Source: Akkermansiaceae bacterium
GTDB lineage: Bacteria > Verrucomicrobiota > Verrucomicrobiia > Verrucomicrobiales > Akkermansiaceae
NCBI GenBank assembly: GCA_024233115.1
Contig: JACKQB010000003.1
Coordinates: 372,001 to 436,000, forward strand
Direction of reading: 5' to 3'
Length of the DNA stretch: 64,000 nucleotides
Shown: positions 45,389 through 56,300 of the stretch, piece after piece
Layout: each line of letters opens with the position of its first letter
How positions within the stretch are numbered: the stretch's first letter is position 1
Position numbers and translations under genes: made by a program
The notes under the pieces: model-generated
What the model was told of the DNA's origin: nothing
Database searches by the model: none
The model's input: only the letters and a program-made list of their open reading frames with translations

Positions 45389-46189
45389 CTACGCCCCGAG
45401 ATCAAGCAACTCGTTGTAGCGCTCAATGGCCAGTGCCTTGCCGGTACCCTCGTCAATATCCACCATCACGCCACACAAGCGCACCTGGCCTTTGGCGACA
45501 GGAAACCGGGTCGGCATACCGGTTTTGAACCGCCAAACCACCGACTCCACGTTTCTGCCCAACACCGAGCGTTCCGGGCCGCACATACCGGCATCAGTGA
45601 GGTGGGCTGTGCCATTTTCCAGAATCCTTTCATCCGCCGTCTGGACATGGGTGTGCGTTCCCACCACGGCCGATACCTTGCCATCGAGATGATAGCCCAT
45701 CGCTATCGATTCGCTGGTGGTTTCTGCATGGAAATCAACAAATATGACCTTCACCCCCTCATCCGCGCGTAGCCGCCGGGCTTCATCCTCCAGTCGGCTG
45801 AATGGATTATCAAGGGGTGGATTCATAAACGTGCGCCCTTGCCCGTTGATGACGGCCACTTTTCCCTTGGCGGTTTCCAGCACCACGCTGCCATTCCCCG
45901 GTGTCCCGTCAGGATAATTGATCGGCCGTAAAAGCCGTGGCTCCGTCGGAAGATATTCGACTATTTCCTTCTGATCCCATATATGGTCACCAGACGTGAG
46001 CACGGCAATACCGCAACGCAGTAAATCGATCGATATTTTTGGCGTGATTCCCCTGCCAGAGGCAGAGTTTTCACCATTTGCGATGATAAAATCGATTTCC
46101 TTCTCGCGTTTTAAACTCGGTACACGATTAATCACGGCCTTACGTCCGGGCTCGCCAACAATATCTCCTAGAAACAGAATACGGATCAC
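45389..46189 (-). CDS. YmdB-type metallophosphoesterase (TIGR00282)
   Basis: 266 residues. YmdB hydrolyses 2',3'-cyclic or 3',5'-cyclic nucleotides in Bacillus and affects biofilm and motility. Signature text: ILFLGDIVGEPGRKAV, FIIANGENSASGRGIT, LTSGDHIWDQKEI, VIFVDFHAETTSE, GTHTHVQTADERIL and LTDAGMCGPERSVLG. Metal ligands Asp, Glu, Asn and His are all present. Length is typical (~265). No operon partner; the next gene on the minus strand begins beyond 100 bp. Confidence 0.93.
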   Translation of the reverse strand: MIRILFLGDIVGEPGRKAVINRVPSLKREKEIDFIIANGENSASGRGITPKISIDLLRCGIAVLTSGDHIWDQKEIVEYLPTEPRLLRPINYPDGTPGNGSVVLETAKGKVAVINGQGRTFMNPPLDNPFSRLEDEARRLRADEGVKVIFVDFHAETTSESIAMGYHLDGKVSAVVGTHTHVQTADERILENGTAHLTDAGMCGPERSVLGRNVESVVWRFKTGMPTRFPVAKGQVRLCGVMVDIDEGTGKALAIERYNELLDLGA

Positions 46190-46291
46190 AAGCGCAGTGA
46201 ATCACAGCCCGCATCATCAGCCAATCTTTATCCTTCATTCCCAGCCTTCCATTTTCCCGTCTTCTCCTTTGCACTCCCCCCCGCCTGAACC

Positions 46292-47668
46292 ATGTCCGAT
46301 TCCCATCAAAGCCGTAAACTCTATCCCGTCATCGCCATCCTCCTGTTGCTTCTCATTGCGGCGGGTGGCTACATCGTGACCCTCAATCTTAAAAACCAGC
46401 AACTCCAGACGACTCCAACAACCGGGAGCCCCCCCATGGATGATGCCGTCACCGTCGAGCCCTTGCCAGGCGGCCACGACACCACCCTGGCCGACCTCGG
46501 CACCAGACCGGATTGGAGCACCCTCGACCTTTGGCAGGAAACAATCACCCGCGAGGACTTCCTCTATCTTCTTACTGAGGTTTACACCGTGGATGATACC
46601 TGGAAACGTTACATCACCGTCAATGCTGACCACGCCATGATCCGCACCGATACACGTGAACAAGGCGCGACCTACCGACTCGATTTTTCCCCGGTCATCA
46701 GCGAGGTCTCACCTAACAGAAACTGGAGGGCTGCTGGAGACCTGGCTCCAGGCACCCAGGACAAACCGCTCGCCGGTGTTCATATCGCCATCGATCCTGG
46801 ACATATCGGCGGAGACTACGCAAAACTCGAGGAACGCTGGTTTCAAATCGGCGACAAGCCACCGGTCAAGGAGGGCGAAATGACCCTGATCACTGGAAAA
46901 ATCATCAAAAAACAACTTATCGCCCTGGGTGCCAAGGTCTATCTGGTGCGCGGCTCTAACAACCCCGTCAACCCGCGCCGACCTGAATTCTATCGCGAGG
47001 CAGCGACAGCCAAAGCCAGGTCACTGGGTAAGCCGGATGAGGCGACCATTACCTCCATTCAAAATAAATTCTTTTACCGGACAGGCGAAATCCGTGAGCG
47101 GGCACGCCGGGTCAATCTCGCCTTCAGCCCGGATCTCGTACTCGCCCTTCATTTCAATGCCGAGTCATGGGACGATCCTGCCAACCCGACATTAACCAGC
47201 AACAACCACTACCACGTCCTTCTGCACGGTGCCCTGACCAGCGATGAGATTGCCCACGATGATGAACGGTATGAAATGTTGGTAAAAATCCTCCAACGTA
47301 GCCATGATGAGGAAAAGCCACTTGGTAAGTACATCGCGCATTCACTCGGTCTGGCGACCAAACTCCCTCCGTATGAATACTCGGGCATGTCCATGCGCGC
47401 TAGAAAAATCAAGGATGTCCCCGGTCTCTGGGCTCGCAACCTCCTCGCCAACCGGCTTTACCAATGCCCGGTTATTTTTCTGGAGCCCTATGTGATGAAC
47501 AACCAGGATGTTTATGACCGGATTCAGTTAGGCAACTACACGGGTACCAAAACCATTCATGGCGTCGAGAAAAAATCCATCTACTACGAATATGCCGATG
47601 CTGTGGTCCTTGCACTCAAGGAGTACTATCTCGACTACCGTGTAATCTATAAGCAAGAAGACCACTAG
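46292..47668 (+). CDS. Membrane-anchored N-acetylmuramoyl-L-alanine amidase (Amidase_3)
   Basis: 458 residues. An N-terminal membrane helix (about 10-30) anchors it, followed by a ~130-residue region of unknown type, then a zinc amidase: IAIDPGHIGGDY (His ligand), VKEGEMTLITGK (Glu ligand), VLALHFNAE (His ligand) and a catalytic Glu in VIFLEPYVMNNQDV. It cleaves the amide between MurNAc and the stem peptide in cell-wall turnover or division. The insert RRPEFYREAATAKARSLGKPD before the third motif is long. It lies convergent with the next gene (4 bp apart). Confidence 0.88.
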   Translation: MSDSHQSRKLYPVIAILLLLLIAAGGYIVTLNLKNQQLQTTPTTGSPPMDDAVTVEPLPGGHDTTLADLGTRPDWSTLDLWQETITREDFLYLLTEVYTVDDTWKRYITVNADHAMIRTDTREQGATYRLDFSPVISEVSPNRNWRAAGDLAPGTQDKPLAGVHIAIDPGHIGGDYAKLEERWFQIGDKPPVKEGEMTLITGKIIKKQLIALGAKVYLVRGSNNPVNPRRPEFYREAATAKARSLGKPDEATITSIQNKFFYRTGEIRERARRVNLAFSPDLVLALHFNAESWDDPANPTLTSNNHYHVLLHGALTSDEIAHDDERYEMLVKILQRSHDEEKPLGKYIAHSLGLATKLPPYEYSGMSMRARKIKDVPGLWARNLLANRLYQCPVIFLEPYVMNNQDVYDRIQLGNYTGTKTIHGVEKKSIYYEYADAVVLALKEYYLDYRVIYKQEDH

Positions 47669-47672
47669 CCGC

Positions 47673-49208
47673 CTAACGGTGTCCTTGCCCGGAAATATCA
47701 CCACCAAATATTTTCTGCACCTGGTCGAGGTACTTCTGCGTGGAATCATCGGCAGGTGGGCGTAACTGTTCCTTTTCCAGCCCTTGCTTCAGCTGGATGT
47801 ATTTTTCAAAGTCACCACTGACTTCGTTCGACTGCGTGATGTAATACCAGTCCAGATAATCACGCACCCGCTTACCCGACTCCTGTAGTTTTAAACGGAT
47901 ATCCATCAGCTTGGCAAGACGCTGCTCAATATCCTTGTCCTTGCCTAGAATCACATCACGCAGGATCATCTCATATTCACTTAAAAGCGGGCGGTAGGTT
48001 GGAAAACAACGGTAACTCAGCCGCTCAAGCTCGGCCCGCGCACTGGCAACCGCCTCAAAACGCTCAGCAGGCTTGAGCTTCAGCACCTCGGCATAATCAT
48101 CAATTTCCACGGTGGTGGCCGCCCCCTCCTTGTCGCGGTAACGTAACTTGAGAATACTATCGAGCCGCTTGTCGGTTTCCAGAATCGAGTGCACATCGGT
48201 CTGTCGTGCGGTCCCAAGCTCTAACAGTTCCAGGTTGACCCATTTTTGCAGACTGTTTCTGGATTGGTTCATGCCGGGAAAGTGTTTACGCAGAAGGTTT
48301 TCATTCTCGCCCTTGAACGTAGCCACATCCGCCAGGTATGCGGACATCGCGGGTCGCCCCCCCGGCTGACGCAGAAGCGAGTTCACCATCGCTCCGGAAA
48401 TCGCACGGAAAGCAATAGGATTACGACCGATCATTTCCCGCCATTCTTTTTCGGTGGCATCAAACACCTTCTGCAAGGGAAGAATCTCCATATAGGAGAC
48501 ATCGGCCAGGTAAATACGTTTATCCGCTCGGCCGGCTTTGATATCGAGCGACTCCAGCATCCCTACAATCAGCCATGGTTTGACGATCAACCGTTCACCT
48601 TCGGCCACCTCTTGCCCGTCGCCCAGCCCGCGCTCGAAGAGGAGCATTTCCATAAGGTGGTAACGAAGCCGTTGATAATCGACTCCCTTGCCAAGGTTGA
48701 CGTAAATCATGAGTTGATACTGACCCTGCACCTGTTTGATACCACTGGCCACGCTGAGAGCACCCTCGCGATCCTCTTTCCGGTTCATCAAGCGGATAAT
48801 GATCGGCAGCTTCATTGCCCGCTGCTCATCGCTACAGACCTTGTTGAGCTCCACCCTCAAACCCTCAGCCATCGAGGCGATACTTCCCCGGACGTTCTGC
48901 TCGCTTCCGACAACCGATATTTTCCCAAAGTGGGTGACTCCCGGTTTATTGACCATGCCGGCGGGCAAAACCGGTTGCGCGGGTGGGTTGGCAGGCGCCC
49001 CGGGCGGCTTCGGCGGGGTTGGCGGATCAGGCAAGGCTGGCAGCGTTGGTTCCCGGCGGGCCGGTTCAGATGACGGCTCCAGCCGGGCGTCCTGGGCACT
49101 CAGACTCGACAGGGAGGAAAACGATACCGACAGGCACACGCCCATCAGCGCTGCCATCAGGCCACCCGAAGACATAGGCACGCCACTCCTTCTGGTCCAT
49201 GCGATCAT
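47673..49208 (-). CDS. Secreted hypothetical protein with Pro-rich N-terminus
   Basis: 511 residues. Starts with a signal-like segment (residues ~15-38), then a Pro/Ala/Glu-rich linker (about 45-85). The remainder is helical with no family I recognise; segments include LRYHLMEMLLFERGLGDGQ, KPWLIVGMLESLDIK and a C-terminal Lys/Glu-rich coiled-coil-like end. The start overlaps the stop of the next gene (49205-49208) in an ATGA, so both are translationally coupled. Possible cell-envelope function; no catalytic motif was identified. Confidence 0.6.
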   Translation of the reverse strand: MIAWTRRSGVPMSSGGLMAALMGVCLSVSFSSLSSLSAQDARLEPSSEPARREPTLPALPDPPTPPKPPGAPANPPAQPVLPAGMVNKPGVTHFGKISVVGSEQNVRGSIASMAEGLRVELNKVCSDEQRAMKLPIIIRLMNRKEDREGALSVASGIKQVQGQYQLMIYVNLGKGVDYQRLRYHLMEMLLFERGLGDGQEVAEGERLIVKPWLIVGMLESLDIKAGRADKRIYLADVSYMEILPLQKVFDATEKEWREMIGRNPIAFRAISGAMVNSLLRQPGGRPAMSAYLADVATFKGENENLLRKHFPGMNQSRNSLQKWVNLELLELGTARQTDVHSILETDKRLDSILKLRYRDKEGAATTVEIDDYAEVLKLKPAERFEAVASARAELERLSYRCFPTYRPLLSEYEMILRDVILGKDKDIEQRLAKLMDIRLKLQESGKRVRDYLDWYYITQSNEVSGDFEKYIQLKQGLEKEQLRPPADDSTQKYLDQVQKIFGGDISGQGHR

Positions 49209-49942
49209 AACCTCTCGTCCGGCCTGCGAGGATCGAATGTGATCTTTCCATCCTCCACCCGGACATCACGTATCTTTTTGTCGTAATAAGGCTGAAGTTC
49301 ATCGGCAAGTTCATCGGCAAGGTTGCCGAACGCGGGCATGATGAGCCGGGCAAATCCTCCCGGTGCCCTCACCTGCCCGATGTGGGCCGCGTGACGGGAA
49401 ATGCTGAATCCCAGCTTGCTGCGGTTGAACTTCATAAACATCGAAGTCACGTGCATACGGCCCGGTGATAATTCACGCTCGATGATCAGCTCGATTTCGT
49501 CCTGTTTAAAATCCACCCAGACGCCACGCACCTTGGCAAACGGGGCAAGTGATCCGGCTTGCTTGACTTCAAGGCGCTTATTAAGCCAGGCATTGATTTC
49601 CTCCTCACGGAATGTCAACGGGTAGTTGCGCTCGATCGCCAGTTGCAGCCGCTCCTTCAGAAGCGGGGCGGCTATTCCCGTACCATTCAGGATCTCAGCC
49701 CGGCCCGCCACGTGATCCAGGGGGTATGCCTGTATAGCGGGAAACACTTTTATTCCCGCCACATTGGCATCGATGACCGACTGGTTGACGGAATCGGGTT
49801 TACCGGCTGGCTGCCAGAGAAAATAGATATGTACTCCCAGGTAGGCCATGACACCTATCAACAGCAACAGTGCCAGCTTCTTGATGCATCCACCATTTTT
49901 CTTGGTGGCTTCTGGCTTCTTTTCATCTTTCTCTTTACCCAT
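49205..49942 (-). CDS. Single-pass membrane hypothetical protein coupled to the preceding entry
   Basis: About 245 residues from the ATG at 49942 (MGKEKDEKKPEATKK); the frame extends to 50038 but lacks protein character there. A charged N-terminus, one membrane helix (about 19-38), then an extracytoplasmic part with VFPAIQAYPLDHVAGRAEILNGTG, LTFREEEINAWLNKRLEV and FARLIMPAFGNLADELADEL, and a basic tail. I do not recognise a family. It is the upstream gene of the coupled pair, divergent from the ECF sigma factor gene. Confidence 0.6.
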   Translation of the reverse strand: MGKEKDEKKPEATKKNGGCIKKLALLLLIGVMAYLGVHIYFLWQPAGKPDSVNQSVIDANVAGIKVFPAIQAYPLDHVAGRAEILNGTGIAAPLLKERLQLAIERNYPLTFREEEINAWLNKRLEVKQAGSLAPFAKVRGVWVDFKQDEIELIIERELSPGRMHVTSMFMKFNRSKLGFSISRHAAHIGQVRAPGGFARLIMPAFGNLADELADELQPYYDKKIRDVRVEDGKITFDPRRPDERL

Positions 49943-50185
49943 GTCCCGGGCAGAATTAGCAAATCCTTGCTGACATGGGAAGCACGGATTCCCGCCAACC
50001 GACATCAAGTGGCTGGGTGGCTCAGAATCCCCTTGCATGCCTCGGCTTTGGCGACGAAAATCATTGCAACTCCAAGCGTCGAAGGTGGTTTAATGGGACA
50101 TTACCAATTAGCCATGACAAGAGCCGCCCTACAACACTCTCCCATGAGGCTGACTCCAGACGCGCTGCCTGCCCACTTCCTCCCT

Positions 50186-50836
50186 ATGCCGCACTCGCCT
50201 GAATCCAATGCCGCGCCCTCAGCAGGGGCTGAGGATGCTTCCGGTAAACCCCATGCACCTGACACCTCAGGAGATGAGGTCGATGTGGCTCTGATGCTCC
50301 GTGTTGGCGATGGCGATGAACAAGCCTTTGAAGAGCTGATCGAACGGCACCAGAGTGCCGTGATCGGCACGGTGGCCAAGATGCTTGGCAATGCCTCGGA
50401 TGCCGAGGACATCGCACAACAAGTATTCATCCGGCTCTGGAAAAGTGCTCCGCGCTACCAGGCGACGGCAAAATTCACCACGTTCCTCTTCACCATCGCC
50501 CGCAATCTTGTGTTCAACGAAAGCCGGAGGCGCAGCCGGAAAAAGGAATACTCGATGGATGAACGCCAGGACGACTTCCATCTCCAGACACAGGACGACG
50601 TCACGGCATCGCCCGATGACGTGATGCTCCAGAACGAACTACGAGCCGCCGTCGACAAGGCGATCGCAGACCTGCCGGAAAAACAGCGCCTCGCGGTGAT
50701 CCTGAGACGCTACGAAGGCATGCCGTATGATGAGATCGGCCGCGTGCTGGAGCTCTCCGTTTCAGCTGTAAAAAGCCAGCTGTTCCGTGCCCGGAATACC
50801 CTGCGCGATTCACTCCAGGAGTATCTGGAGTCTTGA
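50186..50836 (+). CDS. ECF-type RNA polymerase sigma factor
   Basis: About 216 residues from ATG 50186; upstream in-frame ATGs at 50114 and 50144 are also possible. Sigma region 2 is seen in AFEELIERHQSAVIGTVAKM and DAEDIAQQVFIRLWKSAP, then region 4 in LPEKQRLAVILRRYEGMPYDE and VLELSVSAVKSQLFRAR. No other domain. It directs RNA polymerase to stress or envelope promoters. A cognate anti-sigma is not obvious: the divergent genes at 47673-49942 are envelope proteins and could be its targets or regulators (inference). Confidence 0.88.
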   Translation: MPHSPESNAAPSAGAEDASGKPHAPDTSGDEVDVALMLRVGDGDEQAFEELIERHQSAVIGTVAKMLGNASDAEDIAQQVFIRLWKSAPRYQATAKFTTFLFTIARNLVFNESRRRSRKKEYSMDERQDDFHLQTQDDVTASPDDVMLQNELRAAVDKAIADLPEKQRLAVILRRYEGMPYDEIGRVLELSVSAVKSQLFRARNTLRDSLQEYLES

Positions 50837-50919
50837 GCCGTCACCCCGGCCCTGGCCCCGGCCTCAATTCCGCGACTTTCCTACTTTGCAGAAAATCCCG
50901 GCTCGTCTAGGGTGCCCTC

Positions 50920-52074
50920 ATGCTCCGCTTCCTCAGTGCTCTCATCCTCACCATCCTCCCCCTCAGCCTCAGTGCCAGGGTGTCCACGACCATGCTCGCC
51001 TCCGGCTTTAAGGAGGCCGTCTGGGCCGAATCCCCTGCCGGTGTCAAAAACTTCCTCTGGGTGGTCGAAAAAGAAGGCACCATCCGCATACTCAACCGCG
51101 CCACCGGCGGGAAAAGTGATTTTCTCGACATCAGGGACCGTATCAAGATCAGGATGAACGAACAGGGTTTGTTAGGGATGGCGTTCAGTCATGATTACCT
51201 CGAGTCCGGGCGCTTCTATGTCTATTACACCAACCTCAAGGGCGACAGCGAGATTTGCCGGTTCACCGCCCACGGTGAGGGCATGCGGAGCTGCAACGCG
51301 GCCAGCCGTGAACTCGTTCTCACTTTCCACCAGAATGCCCGCAACCACAATGGTGGCTGGATCGGTTTCGGCCCCGACGGCTATCTCTACATCGCAACCG
51401 GTGATGGCGGTGCAGCCAATGACCCCAAAGACCACGGTCAGGACCTGTCCACCCATCTGGGCAAGCTGTTACGCATCGATGTGTCCCCGGAAAAAGGCTA
51501 CCGCATCCCGAACGACAACCCGTTTAAAAACCGGGCAAACGCCAAACCCGAAATCTACGCCTACGGTCTGCGCAATCCATGGCGGTGCTCGTGGGACAGC
51601 AAAACAGGCGACTTCTACATCGGTGACGTCGGCCAAAACCACTGGGAGGAAATCAACTTCATGCCCGCGGGAAAAGGCAATGGCGCCAACTACGGCTGGC
51701 GACTCCGTGAAGGATTGATCGCCACTCCGAACCCACAAGCCGGGGGCGACCGGCCAGCCAACGCCATCGACCCGGTCTACGTTTACAAACATGGCGGCAA
51801 GTCCGACGAAGGTGTCTCCGTCACCGGTGGCTACGTCTACCGGGGACCGATCGCGAGCCTCCAGGGGAAATACTTTTTTGCCGACTACGCCAACCCTCGC
51901 ATCTGGTCATTTGAAGTAAAAAACGGCAAAGCCACCCACTTCGAAGACTGGACAGACCGCTTGCAGCCGGAAAACGGCAGGATTACCACCATCGCCTCTT
52001 TCGGCCAGGACAACGATGGCAACCTGCTCATCATCTCCCACTCTGGCAGCATCTATCAGGTTGTTGAGAAGTGA
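50920..52074 (+). CDS. Soluble PQQ-type sugar dehydrogenase (glucose/sorbosone dehydrogenase family)
   Basis: 384 residues with a signal peptide (MLRFLSALILTILPLSLSA). The six-bladed propeller family text includes VEKEGTIRILN, QGLLGMAFSHDY, NHNGGWIGFGPDGYLYIATGDGGAANDP, GKLLRIDVSP, YAYGLRNPWRCSWD and GDVGQNHWEEIN, close to soluble aldose dehydrogenases. It oxidises sugars in the periplasm, passing electrons to a quinone or cytochrome. PQQ synthesis genes are not in this window. Many members are of uncertain cofactor, so PQQ use is inferred from the family. Confidence 0.88.
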   Translation: MLRFLSALILTILPLSLSARVSTTMLASGFKEAVWAESPAGVKNFLWVVEKEGTIRILNRATGGKSDFLDIRDRIKIRMNEQGLLGMAFSHDYLESGRFYVYYTNLKGDSEICRFTAHGEGMRSCNAASRELVLTFHQNARNHNGGWIGFGPDGYLYIATGDGGAANDPKDHGQDLSTHLGKLLRIDVSPEKGYRIPNDNPFKNRANAKPEIYAYGLRNPWRCSWDSKTGDFYIGDVGQNHWEEINFMPAGKGNGANYGWRLREGLIATPNPQAGGDRPANAIDPVYVYKHGGKSDEGVSVTGGYVYRGPIASLQGKYFFADYANPRIWSFEVKNGKATHFEDWTDRLQPENGRITTIASFGQDNDGNLLIISHSGSIYQVVEK

Positions 52075-52120
52075 TCCAAGAATACTGCCTTCTACACTCT
52101 AAAAGGAACCCCCACCACCC

Positions 52121-52561
52121 ATGGACGATTTTTCAGACTCGCCGTCGACTCTCTCCAAAGACCGCGCGGAGTCATTATGCCCCTGCAAAAGCATGCACAG
52201 CTATTACACCTGCTGTATGCCTCTCCATTACCACAAGGCCAAGGCTGAGACGGCCGAGGAATTGATGCGGTCACGCTACAGCGCTTACTTTTTCAGAATG
52301 AGCCAGTATCTGGTCGAGACAACCCACCCCGATACCAGGGAGCCCAGGCTCAAGGAGGAGCTGGATAAAACCATCCATGACATCAACTGGTATTTTCTCG
52401 AGATCGTTGCCACCTCCAAGGGGGGCACCAACGACAAAGTCGGCAAGGTTGAGTTTATCGCCCGTTGTTATGTCGACGGCGAAGCCCGGGAACTCCACGA
52501 ACGAGCCCGCTTCAAACGCTATAAAGGCGTCTGGAAATACCTGGCGGGGAAGTCTGGATAG
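52121..52561 (+). CDS. YchJ-family protein (SEC-C motif, UPF0225)
   Basis: 146 residues. LCPCKSMHSYYTCC near the N-terminus (about 19-32) is the SEC-C zinc motif, and MRSRYSAYFFRMSQYLVETTHP follows as in YchJ. The central FLEIVATSKGG and KVEFIARCYVDGEARELHERARF match the NTF2-like fold. It is cytoplasmic; function unknown, suspected in RNA or ribosome-related quality control. It begins 46 bp after the sugar dehydrogenase. Confidence 0.88.
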   Translation: MDDFSDSPSTLSKDRAESLCPCKSMHSYYTCCMPLHYHKAKAETAEELMRSRYSAYFFRMSQYLVETTHPDTREPRLKEELDKTIHDINWYFLEIVATSKGGTNDKVGKVEFIARCYVDGEARELHERARFKRYKGVWKYLAGKSG

Positions 52562-52592
52562 TCGGGAAAAAAGCTGCCCTTGCCCAATAGTC

Positions 52593-53384
52593 ATGGCGTA
52601 TTATCCTCGGAGCGTGTCCGAGACCTCCACCACCCCCGATCAAAAAGTCATCGTCGTAGGCGACCTGCACTTGTTTGCAGCCCGCTCGCGCGGATTGGAT
52701 CATTGGGAGCAATTGCCGGGCCGTATTGCGGCAAGCAATGCAGGCCGTTGTGTCTTGATGGGAGATATATTTGATTTCCCGTGGGCACGTCAGTTAGGCA
52801 AAAAGCGGGCCATCACCAAAGCTGCTTCGATGGTGGAGGAACTGATCGCAAAGTTTCCAAGCACTCAATTCCACTACCTCTACGGCAACCACGATCAGCA
52901 CCCCGAATTTGAACATCAACTGGAGCTTCACGGCAACACCTTCGGAAACCTGACTTGCCATTCCGTCTGTCTGCGTATCGCGAACACGGTCTTCATGCAT
53001 GGTGATGCCGCGGACCGTCGGGACATGGATACGGAAACCATGGTGCGCCGTCGACGTGACCGCACAACCAGGCCACTCCACGGCGGCATCCACGAATTTC
53101 TATACGGCCTGGCCGTCCGCTTGAGGATCGATGAGGCTGTTACTGCCCCACCCTTTTTCCCCGACTTCATCCACCGACGGCTAATCGACTTCATTGAGCG
53201 TCAGGGCCATGAAAACATTGAACACATCGTCTACGGCCACACCCATCGGAAGATCCAACAACATCGCTACGACGGCATTACCTTCACCAACGCCGGAGCG
53301 CCAAGTGGCTACCGACGCTACGAGCATTTGACTCTCAAGATCCGACCATCAATCCCACATCAATCCACATGCGGGATATCGTAA
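52593..53384 (+). CDS. Calcineurin-type metallophosphoesterase
   Basis: About 263 residues from ATG 52593 (GTG 52614 is an alternative); the frame runs back to 52377 over the YchJ gene. The five metallophosphoesterase motifs are VVGDLHLF, LMGDIFDFPW, YGNHDQHPEF, FMHGDAADRR and VYGHTHRKIQ. Size and motif spacing resemble UDP-2,3-diacylglucosamine hydrolases (LpxH) or related phosphatases. LpxI is also in this window, so an LpxH role is not required; substrate is open. Its 3' end overlaps the RND gene by 25 bp in convergent orientation. Confidence 0.8.
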   Translation: MAYYPRSVSETSTTPDQKVIVVGDLHLFAARSRGLDHWEQLPGRIAASNAGRCVLMGDIFDFPWARQLGKKRAITKAASMVEELIAKFPSTQFHYLYGNHDQHPEFEHQLELHGNTFGNLTCHSVCLRIANTVFMHGDAADRRDMDTETMVRRRRDRTTRPLHGGIHEFLYGLAVRLRIDEAVTAPPFFPDFIHRRLIDFIERQGHENIEHIVYGHTHRKIQQHRYDGITFTNAGAPSGYRRYEHLTLKIRPSIPHQSTCGIS

Positions 53385-56300
53385 ACGTCGCGCAGCTTGT
53401 CCTTGAGTTCCTTCCCAATGACCATCAGTGCGGGCAACAAGACCAGCGTGATCACTGTGGCAAAGAGTATACCAAAGGCGAGCGACGCGGCCATCGGCTT
53501 GAGGAACTGGGCCTGCACCTCGGTTTCCAACAAAATCGGAGCAAGCCCCAAAAACGTGGTCAGCGATGTCAGTAGGATGGCGCGGAAACGGTCGGCACCA
53601 GCACGTCGGGCTGCATCAATTAAGGTCATCCCCTGCTCCCGCAGGCTATCCACATGGCACACAAGCACCAGCGAATCGTTTACCACCACACCCGAGAGTG
53701 CCAGGATACCAAAAACGGACAAAATTGAAACAGGCATCCCCATCGCAAAGTGGCCTAACAGGGCGCCAATAATTCCAAAGGGAATGACCGCCATGATGAT
53801 CAGGGGTTTGGCGTAACTCTTCAGCGGGATTGCAATGAGGATGTAGATGAAGACGATTGAAAAAACAAAACCCTTCTTCAACGAGGACATTGATTTTTGA
53901 CGCTGTTCAATATCACCACTCTGACTGATGGAAATGCCAGGATGTTTCGCCAGCAGTTTCGGGAAAAACTCCTCGTCCAGACGGCTCGTCACATCGCCGG
54001 GCGAAGTGGTGGCTTTATCCACCGATGCCTCCACTCCTACCACCCGCTTGCTGTCGTAACGCTCAATGGATGCCAGTGATTCCGAGTAACGGGTCTCTGC
54101 AACAACCCCAAAGGGAATGATTGTGCCGTCCTGTTTTCTGACACGCATATTGCGCAGTGTATCGAGTGAATCACGTTGTTCGATAGGGTAGCGCACCATC
54201 ACCCTTACTTCATCGCGACCTCGCTGCACGCGCTGGGCTTCACGCCCGTAAAAGGCATCACGGACATTGAGAGCCAGATCACGTTTGGTCAGTCCGCCGG
54301 CCTGGGCTTCCGGTGTGATCGAGTAAAGAATTTCAGGTTTTCCTGAATCAAAGGTGTCAAGGATATCGTAAACGCCACTGTAGGTAGCCAACTCCTGCTT
54401 CATTTCTTCGGCAGCGGCTTTCAATTCCTCAAGATTCTCACTCTCAAGGTTTACCTTGAGGTCGCCACCGGGTGGGCCGGCTCGGGCAGCTACCTGCAAG
54501 GACCGCGCGCCGGCGATGGGACCAATTGCCTTGCGCCAGTCTTTGATGATCTGATCGGTCGATAAAAACTCACGCGTGGTCGAGCGAGTCAGTTCCGTAG
54601 CAATGGCAGCCTTGGTATTGGTATCACAAGACACCTGGATCTCGACAAATGGGTTATGCCCGTATTTTTCCTGATACTTTGCACCCAGCTCGTAGGCTGC
54701 GGCAGCGATGCGTTCTGCGTTGGCATGCAGGTATTCGACCGATTGCCCTTGTTCTAATTCCAACAGCACGGCCGCATTGTCGCGATAAATGTTAGGGAAT
54801 GTAACAAAGCGCAGCTTACCGGCAGGAAACAGACCGATCACAACTATAAAGATAGCAACAAACACGCCCACTGTAGCATAACGCCACTCGATGACAAAGC
54901 GGACCGTTGGCCGGTAGGTTTTATCGATCAACCAGTTCAGGCCATTCGAAACAGCTTTCTGAAAACGAGCCCAGGACCTGGTAACCGGGTTGCGCGGTTT
55001 TTTGTGAACATTCAGGTGCGCCAGGTGCGACGGAAGGATCAGCTTCGATTCGATCAAGGAGAAAATAAGACACAGAACCACCGCTGTCGCAATTTGGCCA
55101 AAGACGTTGCCCATCCGGCCACTTACCTGGGTGAGAGGAAGGAAGGCGGCGATGGTGGTGATCACTCCGAAGGTCGCGGGCGTCACCACCTTGCTGACAC
55201 CCCGCACCGTTGTTATCACCGGGCCGTCCCCCTCCTCGGCATGGTCGTCATTTTCTTTTTCAGAATAGATCGATTCCCCGATGACGATGGCATCATCCAC
55301 CACCACACCTAACACAATCAGGAAGCCGAAGGCTGAGATCACATTCACAGAAAGATCAAGCCCGGGAATGGGAAAGAGCGCGAGTGCTCCGGAGAGAGAA
55401 ATGGGAATTCCCAGGGCCACCCAGAAGGCCAGCCGGAGGTTCAGAAAGAGCATGAGGGAGCCAAGCACAAGCAGGACTCCAATCGCGCCATTTCTGCCTA
55501 ACAGCGACAAGCGATCCCGGATGTCCACCGACCCGTCGAGCCAGCTAGCCAGCTGCACCCCCTCGGGTAACCCTTCATACTCCTCCACCACTTTACGCGC
55601 TTCAGAGACGGCATTGATAATATCGTCATTCCCATCCGTCGTAATTTTCAAACTGGTTGTCGGCTGGCCACGAAAACGGTTGAGGAAGGATTGGTCGACA
55701 AAGGCATCGCGGACTTCGGCCACATCCTTCACAAAGATCCGGGTTCCATCTGGATTGGTACGCACAGGGATGTTTTCAAAATCCGCTTTCCGGTAAGCCT
55801 GGTCACGTGAACGAAGTGAAATGTCCCCCCTTTTTGACCTGATCACGCCACCGCCGAGATCCAGCGAGTTATTACTCACCGCACTGGCCACCTCATCGAA
55901 GGTCAACTGATAGAGCCGTAGCTTTTCCTCGGAGGGCTCAATGGATATCTCATAATCACGGGCGCCAAAGGTTTCCACTTTGGAAATCGAGTCTTCACGC
56001 AACAAGGCGTCACGGAACTTTCTGGCTGCCTCTTTCCTAACGGCTTCGGGCACGTCTCCGTAGAGCTCGACCCATAACACGTTGTTGGTGCGTTTATTCT
56101 CGGTAATCACCGGCTTCTCCGCCTGTTCGGGGAATGAAGGGATGGCATCCACCCTGATTTTGACATCATCGAGCAACTTATTGATAGGATAGCCTTCCTT
56201 GGCATCGATGGTGATGGTGGCAATGTTATCCTGACTAACAGAGCGGACGTGGTCGATGCCATCAACGTCCTGGATCGCCTCCTCGATCTTGATGGCGACA

